Below, one piece after another: positions 27,583 to 36,956 of a stretch of DNA of 64,000 nt. The stretch covers positions 1,854,622 through 1,918,621 of the forward strand of contig JAOSJZ010000001.1 in assembly GCA_027493885.1 (NCBI GenBank). The letters run 5' to 3'. The notes below the pieces were generated by a model, which did not search any database, was not told the DNA's origin, and saw only the letters and a list, made by a program, of their open reading frames with translations. Position numbers and translations under genes: made by a program. Each line of letters opens with the position of its first letter. The stretch's first letter is position 1. The DNA comes from Gaiella sp. (lineage in GTDB: Bacteria; Actinomycetota; Thermoleophilia; Gaiellales; Gaiellaceae).

Positions 27583-28929
27583 TCAGGCCGCGAGCTCGTC
27601 GTCGAGACCAAGCTCGTCACGCAGCTCGGCGACGTCGATCGCCGGCTCCCCTCGCCGCCGCGCACGCTCGGCGCTGTTCTCGAGCTGGTGGAGCAGACGA
27701 ACCACTTCCCCGCGATCCGGGCTGACGGCCGCTTCGCGCGGCGTGCGCCCGGCCAGCAGCTGGTGCGGCTCGTCCAGCCAGCGCCGCATCCGCTCGTTCG
27801 CGAGGTCGCCGAGCAGTTGCAACTCCGCTGCATCGACCCGTTCGCGTTGCCGCGGACGGCGTCTCACGCTAGGTTCGGCCAGGGCCTCGTCGACCGAGGT
27901 CACGTCGCAGCCCTGGAGCTCGACGAGCTCGGCGAAGTCGGCGGCAACGATCTCGAGCGTCTGCTCCAACCGCTCCTCGGAGATCGCCTCGGCGCGAAGC
28001 TCGCCGCCGTCGAGCTGCAGTGTTGCGATCGGGATCGTGTCGATGGCCCCGACCGGGCTCGCCTCGACAACGATCGCGCCCGGAGGCAGCGGCGGACGCT
28101 GCCTGACGAGCGTCGCACGCTCCGCCGTGATCTCGAGCTCGAGTGGATCGCCCGCGACGAGCCCGCCGAGCTCGCGCATCCTCTCGGCGACCAGGGCGCG
28201 ATCGTGGACCTTCCAGCGTGCCGCCGCGAGGACGACCAAGTCGCCCTCGAGCGTGTAGAAGCTCGGCTCTGCGCGCCTGCCGGGCGGGATATATCGCATC
28301 AGTGCGAGCGCCGACGCCCCCGGCGACCCACCCTCGAGCCGATCGAGCTCCGCGCGCAGCTCGGGCTCCTCGCACGGCTCGAAGAACCGCGTCGGCCCCC
28401 ACAGGCTCGGCGGGTCGCCGGCCATCAGGCGGCCGAGCAGGATGTCCCAGCGAATCGCGTCATGCGAGACGTGCGGGCTGCGCACTTCGATGCGCTCGCC
28501 GTCGAGGAGCGCCTCCAAGGTCAGCTTGCGGCCCGGTTCGAGGTCGAGCACGCGGTAGAGGCCAAGGCGCGCGGACGCTATTCGCTCCGCAGCAGCGCGC
28601 TCTGCGTCCGGCAGGTCACGGCGCGCCGCGTACCGCCGCGCCGGTGTACCACCGCATCCGAGCTCGCGGTCGTTGTGGAACCAGGTGGCGAAGATCTGGA
28701 CATCTACGTCGTCCATGACGAGCTCGCCGCCCGCGATGAACTCCTCGAGCGCACGGGCGATCTCGTCGTCGAAGACCGTCGACGACCAGTCCTGGATACG
28801 TCGGCCGACCGCGTCGTCAAAGCGCGCTTCGCGTACGGCCCGCTCCTCGGCGGCAAGACAGCAGCGCTTGAACTTCCGTCCGCTGCCGCACGGACATGGA
28901 GCATTCCGCGAGACCGATGGCCAAGCCAT
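27583..28929 (-). CDS. SEC-C metal-binding motif protein of unknown function
   Basis: This 448-residue protein begins almost at once with a SEC-C zinc motif, NAPCPCGSGRKFKRCC (residues 9-24), the type found at the SecA C-terminus and in many uncharacterised proteins. The remaining 420 residues match no family I know. They are acidic, with charged helices towards the C-terminus. The ATG at 28929 is 68 bases from the start of the divergent GHKL ATPase gene, and the two may share a control region and a function. The pair has no link to the catabolic genes to its left. Confidence 0.75.
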   Translation of the reverse strand: MAWPSVSRNAPCPCGSGRKFKRCCLAAEERAVREARFDDAVGRRIQDWSSTVFDDEIARALEEFIAGGELVMDDVDVQIFATWFHNDRELGCGGTPARRYAARRDLPDAERAAAERIASARLGLYRVLDLEPGRKLTLEALLDGERIEVRSPHVSHDAIRWDILLGRLMAGDPPSLWGPTRFFEPCEEPELRAELDRLEGGSPGASALALMRYIPPGRRAEPSFYTLEGDLVVLAAARWKVHDRALVAERMRELGGLVAGDPLELEITAERATLVRQRPPLPPGAIVVEASPVGAIDTIPIATLQLDGGELRAEAISEERLEQTLEIVAADFAELVELQGCDVTSVDEALAEPSVRRRPRQRERVDAAELQLLGDLANERMRRWLDEPHQLLAGRTPREAAVSPDRGEVVRLLHQLENSAERARRRGEPAIDVAELRDELGLDDELAA

Positions 28930-28979
28930 ACCCGCGGACGGTAACGCCGGCGCCGGACGCCGCCCCGGTGCGTGGGTCG

Positions 28980-28997
28980 GCCGCCTATCCTCCTCGC
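28980..28997 (+). promoter_or_regulatory. -10 element of a probable leaderless promoter for the GHKL gene
   Basis: TATCCT at 28986-28991 sits six bases before the GTG at 28998, the spacing expected for a leaderless transcript in actinobacteria. It supports the GTG start over an upstream in-frame ATG at 28896, which would run through the neighbour's 5' end. Confidence 0.5.
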
Positions 28998-31070
28998 GTG
29001 GCGATCGACGTCTCGAAGCTGCGCCGTGGGCGCGTTCGTGGGCGCTACTTCCGCGAGAACTTCGCGCAGGCGGGGATCGATCTCTCGCAGATCATTCCCG
29101 AGCTGGTGACGAACGCCGACGCGGCGATCGCCGCCGCCGGACGCGAGCGCGGCCGCATCCAGCTGCGGATCGGGCCTGCCGACCCGGAGTTCCAGCGGGC
29201 GTGGAAGACTGCCCTCCGCAACCTTCGGTTGCCGGCGCTGCGCGAGTGGCGCTACGAGCTCGTCTGCTCCGACGACGGCGAGGGCGTGGACGCCGCGGTC
29301 GTCGATCAGCGCCTCGGTGCGCTGGGCGTGGTTCCAGAGCGCGAGGGGCAGCGAGGCTTGTTCGGCCGCGGCCTGCGCGACGTCTGGCTCGCTCAGGGCG
29401 GCGGACGGATCCAGGGTGTGCGAGGCGATCAGGCGGTCGAGACCTGGTTCCTGCCCGCTGACGGCGACGAGCCGTACGTCTACACGCACGTCCTCGACGC
29501 TCGCGCAACGCGGGCGATCCGCCGTGAGCTTGGAATCGCTCACGAGGGCACGCGTGTGACCGTGCCCCTCGCGGACCGGCGGCTGCCGCCGAGCGCGCGT
29601 CTGCGCCGGCTCGTCGCGGACCTCGTGCAGCTGCGGCCGATTCTCGAGGACGAGCGTCGAGAGCTGCTGCTCGAGATTCCCGGCGGGCCGCTCCAGCTCG
29701 TCCACTACACGCCCCCCGAACCAGACCCCGAGCGGCCTGTGCTCTTCGACGACGAGCTCGAGCTCCAGCGCGGCGTCACTGCGAGGGTCGTCGTCCGTCG
29801 AGCCGCCCACCCGATCCCGCTCAGTCCCGCACGTGCGACGCGCCGTGGCGGCCTCGTCGTCCTGTCGGGCCGTGCGGCGCACGAGACGACGCTTGCCGGC
29901 TTCGAGTCCCGCCCGGGCGCCCGGCACCTGTACGGAGAGATCCGCTGCGAGGCGATCGAGCAGCTGCAACGGGAAGCCCTCGACACGCCGCGGCCGCAGG
30001 TCGTCGTGCGCGTCGATCGCAGCGGCCTCAACGACACGCATCCGCTCGTGAAGCGTCTGTACGCGGCGATCGAGCGAATCGTGCGTCCGATCGTCGAGGC
30101 CGAGGAGCGGCGAGCGGGCGCACGGCTGGTGCGCGCCGGGAAGGAGATCACGGCCCGCGACGAGGTCGGGCTGCGCGCGTTGAACGACGCGCTCCGCGCT
30201 GCCTTCGATTCACCGGGACAGGCAGGCTTCGCCCGCGGGGGCGATGCTGACCAGCGGCCGGTCGAGGAACCGGAGCGGCAAGCGGTCCCGCCGCCGCCGC
30301 CGATAGCGGCAGCGCCCGCTCCGATGCTCGACGCGGCGATGCGCTTCAAGCAGTCGCCGATCCGGGTTCACCCGGGCGAGCAGAGGACCGTCTCGCTGCT
30401 CTTCGATCCGACGCGGATCCCGCCGGGAACGCCGATCGAGATCGCGACCGACCCGGGACTGTCGCTCTCCCTTCGGCGTCAGGAGGCTCCCGCGCCTGGG
30501 GCGCGCGGCTGGTCGCGTACGAGCGGCAGCCTGCGTGCGCTCGTCTCAGCCGAGCCCGGGTCGCAGCTATCCGTGTTCGCCGAGGCGGGCGGCTACGTGG
30601 CCGAGTTGTCCGTCGTCGTCGTCCGTCATCACGCGAGCGGTTGGGTGCGCGAGATCGCCCGCAAAGACGAGGACTCCCCTGTCGAGGCCGAGTTCGAGCC
30701 CGAGACCGGCATCGTCACCGTCTACGAGGGCCGCCGCGAGTTCAAGGCGCTCGAACGCGCCGCCCGTCGGGCGGGGCTGGCGCGCTCGCGCGTCCGCGAG
30801 TACGTCCCCTACCGAATCCTCGAGGTCGAGGTGGCCGCGAACGCCGTCTACTGGTGGGCGGCCGAACGGATCCTCGAACGGAGGCTTCCCGGCGAGCGGC
30901 CCGGCGACCCGGCCGAATACGCTGCCGCGACGCGCATCGAAGCCCAGATGCTCCGGCACGGCTCCCACGACAAGCTGATGAGGGCGTTCCTCGGGCCCGA
31001 GGTGTTCGAGGGCACGGTGATGGTCGCCCCGACCGCTGCGCCGACGAGCGAGCAGCTTCGGCTCGCCTGA
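28998..31070 (+). CDS. GHKL-family (Hsp90/MutL/histidine-kinase-like) ATPase of unknown function
   Basis: This 690-residue protein has the three GHKL boxes: N box PELVTNADAAI (Glu35, Asn39), G1 box CSDDGEGVD (Asp93-Gly96) and G2 box GLFGRGLRD (120-128). No receiver, HisKA or membrane segment is seen, so it is not an ordinary histidine kinase. A Pro-rich linker (PPPPPIAAAPAP, about residue 435) precedes a beta-rich Ig-like region beginning PIRVHPGEQRTVSLLFD, then a C-terminal helical part. The layout recalls MORC/Hsp90-like ATPases of defence or chromatin systems. Divergent from the SEC-C gene and bounded by a terminator. Confidence 0.75.
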   Translation: MAIDVSKLRRGRVRGRYFRENFAQAGIDLSQIIPELVTNADAAIAAAGRERGRIQLRIGPADPEFQRAWKTALRNLRLPALREWRYELVCSDDGEGVDAAVVDQRLGALGVVPEREGQRGLFGRGLRDVWLAQGGGRIQGVRGDQAVETWFLPADGDEPYVYTHVLDARATRAIRRELGIAHEGTRVTVPLADRRLPPSARLRRLVADLVQLRPILEDERRELLLEIPGGPLQLVHYTPPEPDPERPVLFDDELELQRGVTARVVVRRAAHPIPLSPARATRRGGLVVLSGRAAHETTLAGFESRPGARHLYGEIRCEAIEQLQREALDTPRPQVVVRVDRSGLNDTHPLVKRLYAAIERIVRPIVEAEERRAGARLVRAGKEITARDEVGLRALNDALRAAFDSPGQAGFARGGDADQRPVEEPERQAVPPPPPIAAAPAPMLDAAMRFKQSPIRVHPGEQRTVSLLFDPTRIPPGTPIEIATDPGLSLSLRRQEAPAPGARGWSRTSGSLRALVSAEPGSQLSVFAEAGGYVAELSVVVVRHHASGWVREIARKDEDSPVEAEFEPETGIVTVYEGRREFKALERAARRAGLARSRVREYVPYRILEVEVAANAVYWWAAERILERRLPGERPGDPAEYAAATRIEAQMLRHGSHDKLMRAFLGPEVFEGTVMVAPTAAPTSEQLRLA

Positions 31071-31145
31071 GAAGCGCCGAGCGCGGCCCCCTCCACGACT
31101 GGATTCCCCGCATGAGGCGAGCCTCAGCGACCGACGTCCGTCTAA

Positions 31146-31169
31146 AAACCCCCGCATTCGCGGGGGTTT
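31146..31169. terminator. Strong bidirectional terminator between the GHKL gene and the IS66 remnant
   Basis: A 10-bp stem (AAACCCCCGC at 31146-31155 with GCGGGGGTTT at 31160-31169) and an ATTC loop have A/T tracts on both sides. It can stop the plus-strand GHKL transcript and minus-strand transcription from the transposase. Confidence 0.9.
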
Positions 31170-31196
31170 CGGTAAGCGTTCAGGTCCCCCCGGTGA

Positions 31197-32042
31197 TCAG
31201 GCGAGCGCGGGGACGGGATCCCCGCGGATGCTGGCGCTGAGCACATCGGCGAGGTAGGCGAAGAGCGAGCGCTTCTGTAGGCGGCAGGTGACCGAGGTCG
31301 AGAGCAGCCGCTCGATCGTGCGCTCGCCTTGCTCGGATTGGCTGCCGAGGGAGAGCTTGCGGTAGATGACGGCGCCGCGCAGCCCGCGCTCGGCGTGGTT
31401 GTTGGTCGGCTCGACACCGTCGGTGTGAGTGAAGGTCCACAGCGCCGGCCAGCGCTCGAGCAGGTTCTTGGCGAACAAGCGGTGGTACTTCGTCCTGGTG
31501 CTTTTGCGGGCGGCGTGCTCGAGCAGCGCGCGCAGCTCGTCTTGGAGCGGGGCGATCTCCGCCTGCAGCCGGGCACGGTCGCCGTCTTGCTGGTAGCCCT
31601 CCCAGGCGGCGAAAAGGTGGCGGGCGATGCGGAGGCCGTCTTCGCCGAAGGTCTTCTGTTCGCCCATGCCTTCGCTGTGGGCGGTGAAGTCTCTGAGCAG
31701 GTGCGCCCAGCAGAGCTGCCGTTGGCTGGGATCGAGGTAGTCGTAGCCGCGCCAGCGGTCGGAGCAGACGATGCCGGGGAAGCGCTCGCCGAGCAGCGTC
31801 CTGGCCTCGAAGCCGTGGCGGCCGGCTGCGATCCCGAAGACCGCGCTCTGGCTGCTCAGGGCGCCCCACAGCGTCCGGCTGGCGCCGGCGGTCTTCCAGC
31901 CGGTCTCGTCGATGTTGACGACCGGCGCCGCCTTGAGCTCCCGCTCGAGCCGGGTGTGGGGCGCGGCGAGGGCTTCCCCGGCGCGGTGCATGATCGCGTC
32001 CACCGTCCCGGTCGAGTCGCCGTCAATGCCCGCAATCGGCTT
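31197..32042 (-). pseudogene. IS66-family transposase, 5'-truncated
   Basis: About 268-280 C-terminal residues of an IS66 TnpC remain: NIDETGWK (first catalytic Asp), CSDRWRGYDYLDPSQRQLCWAHLLRDF, and TNNHAERGLR with the catalytic Glu, then the IS66 C-terminal tail. The Zn-finger N-terminal half (about 200 residues), TnpA and TnpB are missing. Going upstream, the frame hits a TAG near 32042 at an abrupt drop in G+C, which is probably the truncation point. A GTG at 32003 gives an open frame but not a full enzyme. The element is dead and probably marks a past insertion at the edge of the accessory island. Confidence 0.85.
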
Positions 32043-32101
32043 GATAAGCTAACCTCTCAATTGAAACGATTTCCTCTCACATGAGTGCTATTCTTATCGC
32101 C

Positions 32102-32725
32102 ATGGATCTCTCCCGGCCATGGGCACCAATCCGCTCGTCAATCGACATGGAGGTCCTGCGCGTTCTCCGCGGGACCACGCGCCCGCTCACCGGGCGCGAC
32201 GTCGCGCGCCTTGTCCGCGCCGGCTCGCAGCCCAGTGTCAACGTCTCGCTCCGGCGCCTCAGCGACGAAGGACTCGTGCATGTCGAAGAGGCGGGCAACG
32301 CCTACCTCTACACGTTCAACCGCGAGCACCTCGCCGCGCCGGCCGTCGAGGTCCTCGCCGACATCCGGGCCGAGCTCGAGCGCCGCCTGCGCGACGAGAT
32401 CGGCAGCTGGAAGATCGCGCCCGTCCACCTCTCGCTCTTCGGCTCGGCCGCTCGCGGCGATGGTGACACGAAGAGCGACATCGACATCTTCGTCGTCCGA
32501 CCGCGCGAAGTCCCGGGCGACGACCCGCATTGGCGCGAGCAGCTCGACACGCTTTCGGACCAAGTGCTCGCCTGGACCGGTAACCACGTCGGGCTCTCCG
32601 AGATGTCCGAAGCCGACATCCGCAGGCTTCGGCGCGAGCGACCACCGGTTGTAGCCGAGCTGAGCCGGGACGCGATCGCGATCGTCGGCCCGGAACCCGC
32701 CGAGCTGCTCGGAGGACGCAGATGA
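32102..32725 (+). CDS. Winged-helix/MNT nucleotidyltransferase-domain protein (antitoxin-like)
   Basis: This 207-residue protein has an N-terminal winged helix (LRVLRGTTRPLTGRDVARLV, then PSVNVSLRRLSDEGLV) and a nucleotidyltransferase domain with LFGSAARGDGDTKSDIDIF (GSx9DxD, about residues 115-133). Such MNT proteins usually pair with HEPN toxins and AMPylate or repress them. The ATG at 32102 lies eight bases after a -10-like TATTCT; an ATG at 32081 is also in frame. Its stop overlaps the next ATG (ATGA), but that partner is broken by a tandem duplication. Confidence 0.82.
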   Translation: MDLSRPWAPIRSSIDMEVLRVLRGTTRPLTGRDVARLVRAGSQPSVNVSLRRLSDEGLVHVEEAGNAYLYTFNREHLAAPAVEVLADIRAELERRLRDEIGSWKIAPVHLSLFGSAARGDGDTKSDIDIFVVRPREVPGDDPHWREQLDTLSDQVLAWTGNHVGLSEMSEADIRRLRRERPPVVAELSRDAIAIVGPEPAELLGGRR

Positions 32726-32950
32726 GTCCGCGTGGCGGCCGCACCCAGCCCTGTGATCGCGCACACGAGCACCCAGCCCTGTGATCGCGCACACGCGCGG
32801 AACCGTCTCGACCATGCTGAGAAGTCGCTCGAGGTGGCCGAACTCGTCGCAGGCGAACGCGAGATGCCGATCACGCAACGTGAGTTGACCGTCGCGCTCC
32901 GCCGCGCAAAGCGTCTGCTCGAGTTTGCGGGCGACGTCCTGCGTCGATAG
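32722..32950 (+). pseudogene. Small HEPN-like partner of the MNT protein, disrupted by a 28-bp tandem duplication
   Basis: The ATG at 32722 overlaps the MNT stop (ATGA) but the frame ends after about 19 codons. If one copy of the 28-bp repeat at 32741-32796 is removed, a clean 67-residue frame appears that runs to TAG at 32948-32950, with AEKSLEVAELVAGERE and AKRLLEFAGDVLRR helices. HEPN proteins are normally longer and carry Rx4-6H; here that motif is not evident, so the class is a guess from the operon position. The duplication has probably silenced the gene. Confidence 0.5.
32741..32796. repeat. 28-bp tandem duplication
   Basis: Unit GCACCCAGCCCTGTGATCGC plus 8 more bases occurs twice head to tail (32741-32768 and 32769-32796, one mismatch at the last base). 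As 28 is not a multiple of three it shifts the frame of the small gene after the MNT protein. Confidence 0.9.
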
Positions 32951-33099
32951 CCGACGCCCCCACCGTCTAGCGGTGGCGACCGTGCCCGCGGCGACGGCTG
33001 CGTCTACGAGGCGGACGCGCCGCACTCGCTGAACCATCGCGAGTGGGCGAGGGCGGATCGGGTGGGACGTCCGATTCCGCGTCGAGCCCAGGTTGCGCG

Positions 33100-33406
33100 A
33101 TTGGTTCGTCGACCGTCCTGCAAGCTGCTCCAGTCGACCGGCCGCGTCGAACAGCTCCTCGCGGTCGACGTGCGCGTAGCGCGCGACGGTCGGGAGGTCG
33201 GCGTGGTGGCTGCAAGCACCAGCGAGCAGGAAGGCGGTGACGGCAAGCTGGTAGCGGATGCCGGCGACGGTCGCCGCACCGGCACGAACGCGCTGCCACA
33301 ACTCGTCCAGGTCGAGAGGCGGCCTGGTCTCGCGCCTTTCCCGCGTCTCAGACGTCTGACGCGCCTTGGACTCTGTTCGCTTGGAGCGCCGCGGCACTGA
33401 GCTCAA
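33100..33406 (-). pseudogene. Remnant of an unrecognised gene (N-terminal about 95 residues)
   Basis: From 33406 (TTG) or 33397 (GTG) the minus strand reads a basic tail, then a protein-like stretch with LDELWQRVRAGAATVAGIRY and VARYAHVDREELFDAAGRLEQL before sense appears to be lost near 33120. Fragments in other frames further on (for example DEPIAQPGLDAESDV) suggest frameshifts. The start GIRYQLAVTAFLLAG recalls the N-terminus of dsDNA-nuclease-like proteins, but too little survives for a call. The rest of 32951-33460 holds nothing else I can support. Confidence 0.3.
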
Positions 33407-33459
33407 CTCAGTACCTCAAGCGGGGCGATACCGCCGATCCCCGATCAGACATCCCGGGA

Positions 33460-34472
33460 CTAGAGCCATCCCGACTCCAGCATCGCTAGCAAGCGTTCAA
33501 CCGTCTCGACAAACGTCTGCCAGTAGTGCTCACCCTCCCGTTCCGGCATCCCAGAGCGCGGTACGCCGGCAAGAGCGAGTTCCGGCTCGAGTTGCTCCAT
33601 GAGCGTGCGGGCGTGACTTGCAAGCATGTAGGGCGTGAGCTGATCGAGCGTCCCATCCTGGAGCCAGCGAGAGAGTCTCCGGAGGGCGCCGAGGAGGCGC
33701 GGCCAATCGCGGTAGGTGGGCCAGCTCTCCGGTTGGAAGCGAAGGAACTGGCCCCAGAGCGCGCGATCCAGGTAATAGCGCCGCTCGTTGCCGTGCTCGT
33801 ATGCCGTCACGATGCGGGGAGGCCACGAGGGAGGTGAGCGTCTCGTTCACGTTGCGCTTGGCGTAGCCGGCCGCGTCGGCGATGGCGAGTGCGGAGGCGT
33901 CGGTGACAAGGTGCGGTAATCAGGTAGCGGACGACTTCGGCTCGACTCCCGAGCCCGAAGAGGTGCCGCATCCTGAAGGCGAAGTTGATCGGAGCGTCCG
34001 AGTCAGGCGCCCGCGACTTCCCGCTCGGCCCGGTCGCCGGCTTCAGCAGGCCCGCGGCGAGAAACGCATCGTCGGGCTCGCGGACCTGCCGCGCAACCTC
34101 GTAGAAGAGTGGCCGGGGTTCGGTCGGCCGTTGTGCTCGTGAAGGTGGAGCGGGTCGTGAGCGGGGCTGCTGGCGCACAAGCCATAGGTGAACCGCTTCG
34201 ACGAGGTCGCGATCTTCATCGTCCCGGCACAGGTTCCGGAGTCGCTGGACGCTCACGAGACGCTCGTTTTTCAGAAGCCAGTCGAGCGTCTCATCGAAGA
34301 GGCGGGGATCGCTTCGCCCGATCTCGAAGGTGAAGAGCAGAAGCGCTTCCGGGTCCGCCGCCCATTGATCGCGCCGGCCGGTCGGTGCGAAGACGCCGAG
34401 CTGCGCCCACTGGTCCCAGGCGAACGCCGTCAGCCGGCTTGTGACGTTGCCTCTAAGCGTCGAGGCTGACAT
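33460..34472 (-). pseudogene. Winged-helix protein paired with a nucleotidyltransferase; two frameshifts
   Basis: Reassembled across two one-base shifts (near 33900 and at the G4 run near 33813), the product is about 335 residues. It opens MSASTLRGNVTSRLTAFAWD, has a long helical middle, a wHTH segment (DASALAIADAAGYAKRNVNE) and a C-terminal helical part ending LLAMLESGWL. The ATG at 34472 lies inside the 3' end of the nucleotidyltransferase gene (19-bp overlap), so they form an operon. The layout of wHTH regulator plus AbiEii-like nucleotidyltransferase suggests a toxin-antitoxin or abortive-infection pair. As given it is not translatable in full. Confidence 0.55.
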
Positions 34473-35036
34473 CCTCGACTCCGAGGTAGGCAAGCGCGGC
34501 GAGAAGTTGCCCGCGGAATCCTTCTGATGGGTCGTGCGTGCGCGTCCAGCGCGCCGCGGCGAGCAGCTCCTCGCGTGTCGGATTCAGGTTGCGCAGGTCG
34601 GCCTCGTGCTTCCCAGCGCCCTGGTCGACCATCGCGTGCAGCTTGAAGTGGATCTGATCGAAACGGCTCGCGAAGTGAACCGTGAGCGCCTCGCCGTAGT
34701 CACGGCGCTCGGGGCGATCGACGAACCCGTCGGGCAGGCCGAAGTCGAGCAGGTCGGCCGGGCGGCGTTCAGCCAGCTCTCGGGGAGCCAGAAGTCGCGC
34801 GCAACCCGATCACGCGCGGCGACCAGCTCGCTGGGGAGCGGACGGGGCTCGATGAGCGTCTGCCCAGAGAGTTGGGCGACGATGTCGACGTCGCGCGTCG
34901 TCCGGCTGGTCAGACCTACCGCGAGCAGCGCCGAGCCGCCGATAACGACGAGTTCGGCGTGAGCGCCCCGAGCAGCCAGCTGCTCCCCCAGTGCTTCGAG
35001 CAGCTCGTGCATGCGCGTCCGATCCAGGTCACTCAT
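34453..35036 (-). pseudogene. AbiEii/DUF6036-like nucleotidyltransferase, one frameshift
   Basis: The first 100 residues carry the nucleotidyltransferase core, LVVIGGSALLAVG, then SRTTRDVDIVAQL (the GS...DxD pattern). After WLNA the frame is lost. Restoring one base near 34772 gives LLDFGLPDGFVDRAER-like sequence continuing through HFKLHAMVDQGAGKHEADLR to a TAG at 34453-34455, about 194 residues in total. Such proteins occur as AbiEii-type toxins that block tRNA charging or act on tRNA ends. The gene has a clear promoter with operator repeats just upstream and overlaps the wHTH gene downstream. Confidence 0.6.
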
Positions 35037-35044
35037 GCTTCGAG

Positions 35045-35100
35045 ATGATACACATCCCGAATCAGGATGTTAAACATCGCGATTCGGGATGTTAGTCATC
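35045..35100 (-). promoter_or_regulatory. Promoter and repeated operator of the nucleotidyltransferase pair
   Basis: On the minus strand, TTTAAC (35069-35074) and TATCAT (35045-35050) form a -35/-10 pair 18 bases apart; the ATG follows nine bases later. The promoter lies within GATGTTaAACATC and within ACATCCCGAATC...GATTCGGGATGT inverted repeats (35052-35063/35081-35092). A direct repeat GGATGTTAxxCATC occurs twice. This layout is typical of toxin-antitoxin autoregulation. Confidence 0.6.
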
Positions 35101-35130
35101 CCAGCATCACGCAGACACGCAGCACCTCCC

Positions 35131-35821
35131 TCACCAACCGCGAGGCCCGTACGGGCTCCATCGGCCGAGGTACGGCTCGAGCGCTTCGCGTGTCACTTCG
35201 GGGTCGGCCGGCATGCGCGGGAGGCACTGGGCGTGGTCGGCGTGCTCGCGGGCGAATGCGAGCCAGTCAGCAGCCTCGGGATCGGTGGTAATCGTGTCCA
35301 TCCCGTAGCGATCCTCGGCGGCATCACAATAGGCACGGATCGCGTCGGCCTCGTTCCAGGCGGTCACACGGCGACGCAGAACCTCGCGGCGGTGGTCTTC
35401 GATCACACACCACCGCGTGCCGTCTCGTCGGGCAGGGTCAGGCGGCCGCCGGCGGCGAGCACGTCGGCGACCAGTTGCTCGTCTTGGAGAGCGGCTTGGG
35501 TCTGGGTGCGGGGACCGCGGCGGCTCGAGGCTCAACCCCGGGCGTCAGCTGCGCGGGGGCGGGAATGCCCCCGTTCCTCCCGTCGGTCGCCTGCGAGGAC
35601 AGCTCGCGTTCGAGCCGCTCGAGCTGCTCGCGTCCGCGGTCGGTCAGCTCGGCGCGCCAGGTTTCGCCTCGACCGGAGATCCGAACCAGGTCGCGCGTCC
35701 GCAGGGCCGAGGCGGAGATCCGATGCGTGTAGCCCTCCATCACGCCGGCCGGCGAGCCGGCGGCGATCCAGCGCAAGACGGCGACCTGAGCATCGTTCAA
35801 GGAGACGGCCGGCCGGGGCAT
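35131..35821 (-). pseudogene. Actinobacterial winged-helix DNA-binding-type protein, frameshifted
   Basis: The 5' part reads MPRPAVSLNDAQVAVLRWIA, then GVMEGYTHRISASALRTRDL and GETWRAELTDRGREQLERLE. This pattern is seen in long actinobacterial hypothetical proteins whose next section resembles QLVADVLAAGG, which is present here but in another frame. The last section (DHRREVLRRRVTAWNEADAI to the stop at 35131) is in yet another frame. At least two indels therefore split a protein of about 225 residues. The 5' end looks leaderless: TATCAAT lies six bases before the ATG. Function unknown. Confidence 0.5.
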
Positions 35822-36047
35822 GGCCGATTGATATCGGGCTACAGAGGCCGGCGTCGCGCCAGCGGGCGACCAGAGCTCGGGCGAGCCTGCCTACCGGCCG
35901 CAGGACGAGCTATGGTCTGAGCGCGGTTCGGGACGTTGCCGGCACAGCGCAAGGCGCAGGCCGGGCGCCCGGGCCGAGCGGTTCCAGAGAAACCGCCGAG
36001 AGGCTGCCGACCCACGAGCGTCACGAGTCACCCGCTTACCGAGACAT

Positions 36048-36077
36048 AGAAAAGCCCCGCCTTAGCAGGGCTTTTCC
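36048..36077 (-). terminator. Intrinsic terminator of rnpB
   Basis: AAAAGCCC (36050-36057) pairs with GGGCTTTT (36068-36075), with extra GC pairing inside. Read on the minus strand it lies directly after the RNase P RNA 3' end and is followed by a T-rich stretch. Confidence 0.85.
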
Positions 36078-36079
36078 GT

Positions 36080-36418
<339 letters not shown>

Positions 36419-36511
36419 CCACGGTAGCGTGAAGACGCGAGCGCCGACGTCACGGACGTCGAGGTGCCGGAGCGGGCCCCTGCTGTCCGAAAGACCTAGA
36501 CTCGACGGAGG

Positions 36512-36925
36512 ATGGGCGTCTCGACCGAGGTCTCGTTCGAGGAGGGCGCGAGCATCCCCCTCGCCGACTACCGCCGTCTGCGCTCGGAGGTCGGCTGGGG
36601 CGGGCCGAGCCTCGAGGACGCCGAGCTGGCGGCGGCACTCGAGCGCACCTGGAACGTCGTCGCGCGCCGGAGCGGCGAGGTCGTCGGCTTCGGCAGGCTG
36701 CTCGACGACGGAGCGCTCTACGCCTCGATCTGGGACATGCTCGTGTCGCCCCTGCTGCAGCGTCGCGGGATCGGCAACGAGATCCTCACCCGACTTATTG
36801 CGCACGCGGCGACGCGGAGCCTGACCGTGTTGGTGGCCACCCCCAAGGGACGCCCGCTCTACGAGCGGCACGGCTTCGTGGCCGGCGACCCGCGAGCCAG
36901 CGCGCTCCTGCGCCGCCGCACGTAG
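36512..36925 (+). CDS. GNAT-family N-acetyltransferase
   Basis: This 137-residue protein has the GNAT acetyl-CoA loop LLQRRGIGNEILTRLIAHA (motif A, RxGxGxx at about residues 86-91) preceded by IWDMLVSP beta-4 and followed by LYERHGFVAGDP. The start is the ATG at 36512 directly behind GGAGG. It is a single gene between rnpB and the lexA operon. The acyl acceptor is unknown; similar short GNATs act on small amines or protein N-termini. Confidence 0.88.
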   Translation: MGVSTEVSFEEGASIPLADYRRLRSEVGWGGPSLEDAELAAALERTWNVVARRSGEVVGFGRLLDDGALYASIWDMLVSPLLQRRGIGNEILTRLIAHAATRSLTVLVATPKGRPLYERHGFVAGDPRASALLRRRT

Positions 36926-36956
36926 CGGGGTCCCGGCGAAGGCGGTGACTGCAGCG

